Assembly: GCA_012842645.1 (NCBI GenBank)
Contig: DUSJ01000018.1
Coordinates: 1-20,386, forward strand
Length of the DNA stretch: 20,386 nt
Source of the DNA: Clostridiaceae bacterium
Lineage (GTDB): Bacteria; Bacillota; Clostridia; DSM-8532
Reading direction: 5' to 3'
Every line of letters starts with the position of its first letter. Position 1 is the first letter of the stretch. A program made the position numbers and the translations under genes. This document shows, piece after piece, positions 15,639 to 20,386 of the stretch. The notes beneath the pieces were generated by a model. It searched no databases. It saw nothing but the letters and a program-made list of their open reading frames with translations, and was not told the DNA's origin.

Positions 15639-15661
15639 ACACAGGAACCATTCCCGTGTCT
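15637..15661 (-). terminator. Terminator for the nitroreductase transcript, overlapping the convergent gene's stop
   Basis: AGACAC-A-GGAA / TTCC-C-GTGTCT forms a stem of 10 pairs with one mismatch and a CCA loop. On the minus strand it is followed by ATTTTTTAG, a good U tract that lies inside the 3' end of the membrane-protein gene. It may also act weakly for the plus strand, where the following bases are AT-rich but not a T run. Confidence 0.7.
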
Positions 15662-15678
15662 GATATATTATATTACCT

Positions 15679-15758
15679 GTCCCCGACACTCATTTTGAGT
15701 AAAAGTACCCGTCCCCAATACTCAAAATGAGTAAAAGGGTACGTCCCCCAAACTCATT
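15679..15758. repeat. 32-bp tandem repeat, about 2.5 copies, with palindromic core
   Basis: GTCCCC recurs at 15679, 15711 and 15743, an exact 32-bp period. Copies 1 and 2 each contain a 13-bp palindrome (ACTCATTTTGAGT at 15688, ACTCAAAATGAGT at 15720) followed by AAAAG and a GTACCC or GGGTAC-type end. Copy 3 is partial and supplies the TGA stop of the nitroreductase gene. Confidence 0.85.
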
Positions 15759-16872
15759 TAAGGAGGATGTCGTCGACGAGGTGCCTCGGATTGCCGGCCG
15801 GAGGGGTACCGGCCCTGGGCTGAAGGCCAATGATCATGACGACTTCGCCGTCCTGGCAGTATTCCTGCCTAAACCTGTAGTTCAGGCTTTTCATCGCGTC
15901 GAAATCCTCCAGGACCTGCATGGCGGGTCTGAGGTAATAACCGCTGACAACGGATGCCAGCCTCTGGTATAGCTGGCCGCTGAACACATACTCGATGTTT
16001 CCCGGATCCGGGTGCTTTAGCAGGATGTAACCGGTCTGGCTGTCCAGTCTTTTTTTGAACTGGGTTATGCTGCTCTCGCCAAAAGACTGCCAGTTTTTTG
16101 AGGAAAGCTTCATTATTGGCTGAATAAACGGTTTCAATAATCTCGGCAGGGTATTGAGGGAAAGGCCATACCGATACTTGTTCTGCTCCCATTCGGTCCA
16201 GCGGAAGACATCAAGGAGTTCCTTAACAGCTGCCTCATCCCCTGATTCGATGACGGTCGCTTCCAGCAGAATGTCTTTCAGCTTTTCAATTTCAGCGCCC
16301 GAATCTACCAGCGTATAGCTGAACCCGGGGAACTCCGATATACACCTATCAATCTCTTTTGCAATATCGAGGTCCTGGCCTGCCGGTCCGGCATCATATG
16401 TACTGCCTGATACGGCATCCGCAGTGTCAGTCCCCTCTTTTCCGTGAATGTTTATGGTCGCTATAAGCGGCATCTTTTTGTCAAAGACGGGTATACTGTA
16501 AGCGATATCCGCATCATAGCCGTATTTTATTGCGCCTTGCCTGAGGCTTTCGATGAATGTGCCCTGGCTCATCAGAAGCTGTTTATGGTCACTGTCCACC
16601 ACAGGCAGCGCTTTGTCCGTATCTGCGTATAATTCGACGGAGCTGTCGCTTATGATTTTTACCAGCCATGGCTGCATATTATGACCGCTCGCGGCGCGGA
16701 TACCATGCGCGATAATCCTGAGCTGGTCGTTTTCCAGCCCGTCGACATACCTGTCAGACCATACCGACTTATATTTTGGGGAAAGAAAAGTACCGTCAAG
16801 TCCGATGAACAATAAAACGATGATCAACAGCAAACTTCCTATAATGATCATGGCCTTATTCCTCTTTTTCAT
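15754..16872 (-). CDS. Acg-like nitroreductase-family protein with N-terminal membrane anchor
   Basis: 372 residues from the ATG at 16872, with GGAGG nine bases upstream; an in-frame start at 16938 lacks such a site. Residues 8-25 form a hydrophobic anchor after KKRNK. The flavin-binding signature RAASGHNMQPW (59-69) is the Acg/nitroreductase form of the usual R(R/A)S.R.(F)...P. The C-terminal PRAGTPPAGNPRH is a conserved ending of this group. The protein has a split two-domain nitroreductase fold and probably binds FMN; the substrate is unknown. It stands alone between two terminators. The stop lies inside the tandem repeat, so the last codons may be affected by it. Confidence 0.82.
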   Translation of the reverse strand: MKKRNKAMIIIGSLLLIIVLLFIGLDGTFLSPKYKSVWSDRYVDGLENDQLRIIAHGIRAASGHNMQPWLVKIISDSSVELYADTDKALPVVDSDHKQLLMSQGTFIESLRQGAIKYGYDADIAYSIPVFDKKMPLIATINIHGKEGTDTADAVSGSTYDAGPAGQDLDIAKEIDRCISEFPGFSYTLVDSGAEIEKLKDILLEATVIESGDEAAVKELLDVFRWTEWEQNKYRYGLSLNTLPRLLKPFIQPIMKLSSKNWQSFGESSITQFKKRLDSQTGYILLKHPDPGNIEYVFSGQLYQRLASVVSGYYLRPAMQVLEDFDAMKSLNYRFRQEYCQDGEVVMIIGLQPRAGTPPAGNPRHLVDDILLK

Positions 16873-17003
16873 TATTTTGCCTCCGGGAATGTCAGTGGTG
16901 AATCTCCTTTTTTGCACGTTCTTAACACATAATGGCATTGCAGCAGGTTTTCATCAATAAATCCCGAATTATATTATCATTAAAATTTGATTAGCATAAA
17001 AAT

Positions 17004-17031
17004 GCCTTCCTGCTCAGTTCTGCAGGAAGGC
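17004..17031 (-). terminator. Terminator of the sugar ABC transporter operon
   Basis: GCCTTCCTGC (17004-17013) pairs perfectly with GCAGGAAGGC (17022-17031), loop of 8. On the minus strand it is followed by ATTTTTATG. It lies 45 bp after the last permease stop and upstream of the nitroreductase gene, separating the two units. Confidence 0.9.
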
Positions 17032-17076
17032 TATATACTACAGGGGGGAATTTATCAGCAGCTGTAGTCTGCAGCA

Positions 17077-18150
17077 TTAATTCTTTTTTTTGCCCGGTCT
17101 CAGCCATTCAGGCAAAACACCTATTGCTCCTTTTTCGCGAACAGCGAGAATAATGCTCTGCAGCAGTATGAAGAAGCACAGCATGAGGCCGGTGGTGATG
17201 CTCTGATAATACGGCTTCGTAAGTCCCGATGCAATCACGATATTCGTGATTGTCTTCAGTGAAAGCATCCCAAAAAGCGTACCGATCACGTTTCCAACAC
17301 CGCCGGTCAATAACGTTCCACCTATGATATTGGATGCGATTGCCTGCATTTCAGCCTGGGTAGCGTTGGCGGCATCTCCCGCTCCCGTATGCATCAGGTA
17401 AACGTATCCGGCGATACCGGACAATATTCCGGCCAACAGGTAAGCAAAGAATTTTGTGCGCTTTACATTGATACCGAGTGTAAGAGCGCTGTGGCTGTTT
17501 CCGCCTACAGCATAGAGGTTACGCCCGAACCGGGTCCATTTCAGAGTGATTGCCACCGCGATCACTATGATCAGAGCAATAACTACTCCCAGTTCGATCT
17601 GGGCAGGTATAAAGGTCCCGGTCTTCCCGTAATAACCAAGGCCAGGTATTGTGATGCGCATCTGCTTGAGACTCAGGAAAGCTTCATGGGATGCTGTGCG
17701 CGGAGCAATGCTTACTATCGTTACCATGCCCCTTGCAAAGAACATGCCTGCCAGGGTGACGATGAATGGCTGTATTTCCAGGTACGCGACCAGTACCCCG
17801 TGAAGCAGGCCGAAGAACAAGCCTATGCCCAGGGACATTAAAATCGATCCCAATACAGTGCCGCCATGATCTTCAAGATAAACAACGCATGCCATGGTCA
17901 CCAGGGCGGTAACACCTCCGCCTGATATATCTATGCCGCCTGATATCATAACCATGGTAAGTCCGCAGGCGATTATGATAAGAAACGCATTGTTATTGAA
18001 CAGGTCAAGAAACTGCTGGGGATTCAGGAAACCGCCTCCCCATGCGATCATGGCGATCAGGTACATGCCAATGAAGGTACAGATAGTTATTGTCATCAGC
18101 AGATTAGTATTGGAGATAGGCTCTCTCAGTTTTTTACCTGGCTTTTCCAT
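17077..18150 (-). CDS. Sugar ABC transporter permease (YjfF/RbsC type)
   Basis: 357 residues from the ATG at 18150, which has AAAGGA seven bases upstream; an in-frame ATG at 18174 has only a weak site. About ten hydrophobic segments are typical of the RbsC-like permease family (BPD_transp_2). Landmarks are LTMVMISGGIDISGGG, GLLHGVLVAYLEIQPFIVTL, YAVGGNSHSALTLGINV and ASNIIGGTLLTGGVGNVIG, close to YjfF of the galactofuranose importer as I know it. It is the last gene of the operon, 75-100 bp after the other permease. The sugar is not certain. Confidence 0.9.
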   Translation of the reverse strand: MEKPGKKLREPISNTNLLMTITICTFIGMYLIAMIAWGGGFLNPQQFLDLFNNNAFLIIIACGLTMVMISGGIDISGGGVTALVTMACVVYLEDHGGTVLGSILMSLGIGLFFGLLHGVLVAYLEIQPFIVTLAGMFFARGMVTIVSIAPRTASHEAFLSLKQMRITIPGLGYYGKTGTFIPAQIELGVVIALIIVIAVAITLKWTRFGRNLYAVGGNSHSALTLGINVKRTKFFAYLLAGILSGIAGYVYLMHTGAGDAANATQAEMQAIASNIIGGTLLTGGVGNVIGTLFGMLSLKTITNIVIASGLTKPYYQSITTGLMLCFFILLQSIILAVREKGAIGVLPEWLRPGKKKN

Positions 18151-18249
18151 TAATAAATCCTTTCTGTTTTTCATAACTTATTCCCCAATCAGTTGGTTTT
18201 GCTCGAACATAAGGAATCCGTCAAATGACAGGCCATTCATGCCATGTTT

Positions 18250-19320
18250 TCAGGAAGCTTTCACCGGGACATCCTTTTCTGCCCGTTTCCTGAACAGTTT
18301 TTTATTGAGCTTTATGACGAACTCTTTTACTAACGGCGAACTTACCACTACTATCAAAATAATGACGATCGCTTTATAGGCTTTTACCGCCGCCGAAGGA
18401 ACCTTCATGGCATAAAGCGTGACGGTCAAAGCCTGGATTATGTACGCTCCGATAATCGAGCCATAAATATTGAATTTTCCACCGCTCAGGGCGTTTCCGC
18501 CAATGGCGACTGCCAGTATAACATCCATTTCAGCATCCAGCAGCAGGGTTTCATGGTTGATAAGCCCTATCCTGCATACGGTGATGCAGCCTGCCGTAGC
18601 GACACAAATACCCGATATAACAAATGCTATGAGCTTTATCAAAACAGGGCTGATTCCATTGAGATGGGCAGTCCCTTCATTTATTCCGACAACCTGCGTA
18701 TATAATCCAAGATTGGTTAACTTTAAAACGAGAGTGATCAGGACAAGGAAAACAACCATTATAATTATGGGGGTGGGTATCGGTATTCCCGGAATGAAAC
18801 CTCCGATACTGACTAAAAGAGGGCTTGAAACTGTTGGCGTCGCGCCTCCGTTTATCCAGTAGGCGATCGATCTTCCGGCCGAAAACAGTATCAGTGTCGC
18901 AATCATTGGCTGGATCTTGAATACGGCAACCAGTACTCCGTTGAACAGGCTGAAAAGGACCGAAACGACACAGCCGAATAAAAACGCAAGAAGAATCACG
19001 GGTATGGTGATTTCGTTGGAACGGAGCACGCTTACAAAAACGCTGCCCGCTATTGCAGCCATTGCCGCGACGCTTATGTCCTGTCCCTTACAGGACGAAG
19101 TTATCAGTGTCATACCTATGGACAGGATAGCAATGGCGGACGCGCCGTTAAGAATACTGATAAGGTTCCCTGAAAGCACGGCGTTCCCATCGTTGTTGGT
19201 GGCAATGACCACAGAGAAAAACTCCGGATCCCTGAACAGGTTGAAAACGACTAACAATAAAAGCGCAAACAACGGTATAGCCAACTGAGATCTCGTTAGT
19301 TTCCTAAAAAAACTTCCCAT
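18250..19320 (-). CDS. Sugar ABC transporter permease (YtfT/RbsC type)
   Basis: 356 residues, RbsC-like. Landmarks are AIAILSIGMTLITSSCKGQDISV, in which the common GGIDLS is replaced by CKGQDIS, then LFNGVLVAVFKIQPMIATLIL, VGINEGTAHLNGI and AEMDVILAVAIGGNALSGGKFN. The order and details resemble YtfT. Its ATG overlaps the ATPase stop as TAATG, showing translational coupling. A basic C-terminal tail follows the last membrane segment. With the second, different permease it should form a heterodimeric channel. The CKGQDIS change in the usually conserved segment is notable. Confidence 0.9.
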   Translation of the reverse strand: MGSFFRKLTRSQLAIPLFALLLLVVFNLFRDPEFFSVVIATNNDGNAVLSGNLISILNGASAIAILSIGMTLITSSCKGQDISVAAMAAIAGSVFVSVLRSNEITIPVILLAFLFGCVVSVLFSLFNGVLVAVFKIQPMIATLILFSAGRSIAYWINGGATPTVSSPLLVSIGGFIPGIPIPTPIIIMVVFLVLITLVLKLTNLGLYTQVVGINEGTAHLNGISPVLIKLIAFVISGICVATAGCITVCRIGLINHETLLLDAEMDVILAVAIGGNALSGGKFNIYGSIIGAYIIQALTVTLYAMKVPSAAVKAYKAIVIILIVVVSSPLVKEFVIKLNKKLFRKRAEKDVPVKAS

Positions 19321-20386
19321 TATACCGCCTCCCCCGCAATGGTATGCATGATGTTGTCCTGGGTCATTTCTTCTCCTTTTAGCTCGCCGACTATCTTACG
19401 GTCGCGCATGACGATCATGCGTGAACAGGTTCTGAGCATTTCCTCTATTTCAGAAGAAATGAACGTGATGCTCATGCCTTCCTCGGCCAGTTTGAGCACA
19501 AGTTTCTGAATTTCTACTTTTGTACCGACATCTATACCTCGTGTAGGTTCGTCAAGGATCAGGTATTGCGGATTTGTAAGCAGCCAGCGTGCCAATATCG
19601 CTTTTTGCTGGTTTCCGCCTGACAGCGATTTGATCGGCGTATCCATAGAGGCGGTTTTGATCCCCAATAGCTTGATATATTTATCAGCGAATTCTTCTGC
19701 CTCGGTTCTCGAAAACGGCCGGAAAAATCCTTTCATTACCTGCAGGGCAAGAATAATATTCTCGCGTACCGACAAATCTTCCACGATACCATCCCGCTTT
19801 CTGTCTTCAGGCAGGTATCCGATACCATGTTTCATGGCATCCTTGGGCTTTTTGATTTTGACATCCTTGCCGTTTATCCTGATTTTTCCGCCGGTGATCC
19901 TGTCTGCGGCAAAAATGGCTCGCACACTTTCGCTTCGGCCTGAACCGAGAAGCCCGGTAAACCCGTTGACTTCTCCCCTGCTTATCCTGAAATCAAATGC
20001 ATTGGTACATTCAATGCTTGATAAGCCAACAGCCTCATAAACCGGCGGTTCATCCGGTTTTTCGTCAGTTGGCTTTTTCTTCTGAAGGGCTGAAACATCT
20101 TCAAGATCTTTGCCCATCATCTTTGAGATAAGCTGTACACGCGGCAGATCCTTTATCTCATACTCTCCGACCAGCTCACCGTTCCTCAGAACGGTTATCC
20201 TGTCGCATATCTCATACACCTGTTCAAGGAAGTGGGTAATAAAGATAATTCCGACACCGCGTGCCTTCAGATCCCGCATCAGCGAGAACAGCTTTTCAAC
20301 CTCCTGCTCATCCAGCGAAGAAGTCGGCTCGTCAAGAATAAGCACTTTGCAGTCCATATCGACTGCACGGGCAATGGCAACCATCT
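19320..20386 (-). CDS. Sugar ABC transporter ATP-binding protein (RbsA/YtfR type), 5' end missing
   Basis: The C-terminal 355 residues of a double-ATPase subunit; the window cuts just after the first LSGGQ signature, leaving QMVAIARAVD. The first domain ends with Walker B VLILDEPTSSLD and the switch His in FITHFLEQV. The second domain has the degenerate Walker A GLLGSGRSE normal for this family, GYLPEDRKRDGI, signature LSGGNQQKAIL and Walker B LILDEPTRGIDVG. It powers import through the two permeases. The start and any substrate-binding protein gene lie beyond the window. Confidence 0.95.
   Translation of the reverse strand, partial: MVAIARAVDMDCKVLILDEPTSSLDEQEVEKLFSLMRDLKARGVGIIFITHFLEQVYEICDRITVLRNGELVGEYEIKDLPRVQLISKMMGKDLEDVSALQKKKPTDEKPDEPPVYEAVGLSSIECTNAFDFRISRGEVNGFTGLLGSGRSESVRAIFAADRITGGKIRINGKDVKIKKPKDAMKHGIGYLPEDRKRDGIVEDLSVRENIILALQVMKGFFRPFSRTEAEEFADKYIKLLGIKTASMDTPIKSLSGGNQQKAILARWLLTNPQYLILDEPTRGIDVGTKVEIQKLVLKLAEEGMSITFISSEIEEMLRTCSRMIVMRDRKIVGELKGEEMTQDNIMHTIAGEAV

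Noticed and set aside
16940..16985. TATAAT-like box upstream of the nitroreductase gene on the minus strand
   Set aside because: No recognisable -35 at 16-18 nt; the region is simply AT-rich, so I did not annotate a promoter.

Overview
The window looks like chromosomal DNA of an anaerobic, low-to-moderate GC Firmicute of the class Clostridia. The grounds are strong Gram-positive ribosome-binding sites (GGAGG and G-rich types), frequent GTG and TTG starts, consensus vegetative promoters with 17-nt spacers, a Clostridia-style class-I cyclic-di-GMP riboswitch, and the family content. I cannot name the genus from sequence alone.

Layout. (a) 2-304 (+) is the tail of an AzlD-type amino-acid exporter subunit, convergent with (b). 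(b) 313-10381 (-) is one long chemosensory operon. In transcription order it holds a sigma-A promoter, a c-di-GMP-I riboswitch with a terminator/antiterminator, cheY, a soluble chemoreceptor with two signalling tips, a triple CheW protein, cheB, a degenerate receiver fused to a STAS-like domain, cheR, a second single-domain receiver and cheA. (c) 10483-12558 (-) is a Zn-ribbon adenine DNA methylase of the DUF1156 type, followed by a gene-poor stretch and a decayed BtrH-like fragment at 12871-13320. (d) 13354-14121 (-) is a membrane-anchored HExxH metallopeptidase. (e) 14344-15638 (+) is a TetR repressor with two operators in its own promoter region, translationally overlapping a small membrane protein. 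(f) 15754-16872 (-) is an Acg-like nitroreductase ending inside a 32-bp tandem repeat. (g) 17077-20386 (-) is a sugar ABC importer with one double ATPase and two different permeases, arranged as in YtfR-YtfT-YjfF.

How the parts work together. The chemosensory operon encodes a complete soluble kinase pathway: receptor, coupling protein, CheA kinase, CheR/CheB adaptation and CheY-type outputs. Its parts are concatenated: two receptor tips in one chain, three CheW folds in one chain, two HPt domains in CheA. The riboswitch lies within the first nucleotides of the transcript. Its predicted folds make it an OFF switch: c-di-GMP stabilises P1, which frees the terminator. High c-di-GMP would therefore shut off the whole chemosensory system.

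Data quality. Three genes (second receiver, receptor, methylase) are broken by single-base indels in short homopolymers, and each rejoins into a full family-like protein after a one-base correction. This may be sequencing or assembly error rather than true gene decay. The BtrH-like fragment is different: it is truncated as well as frameshifted and is probably a real pseudogene.
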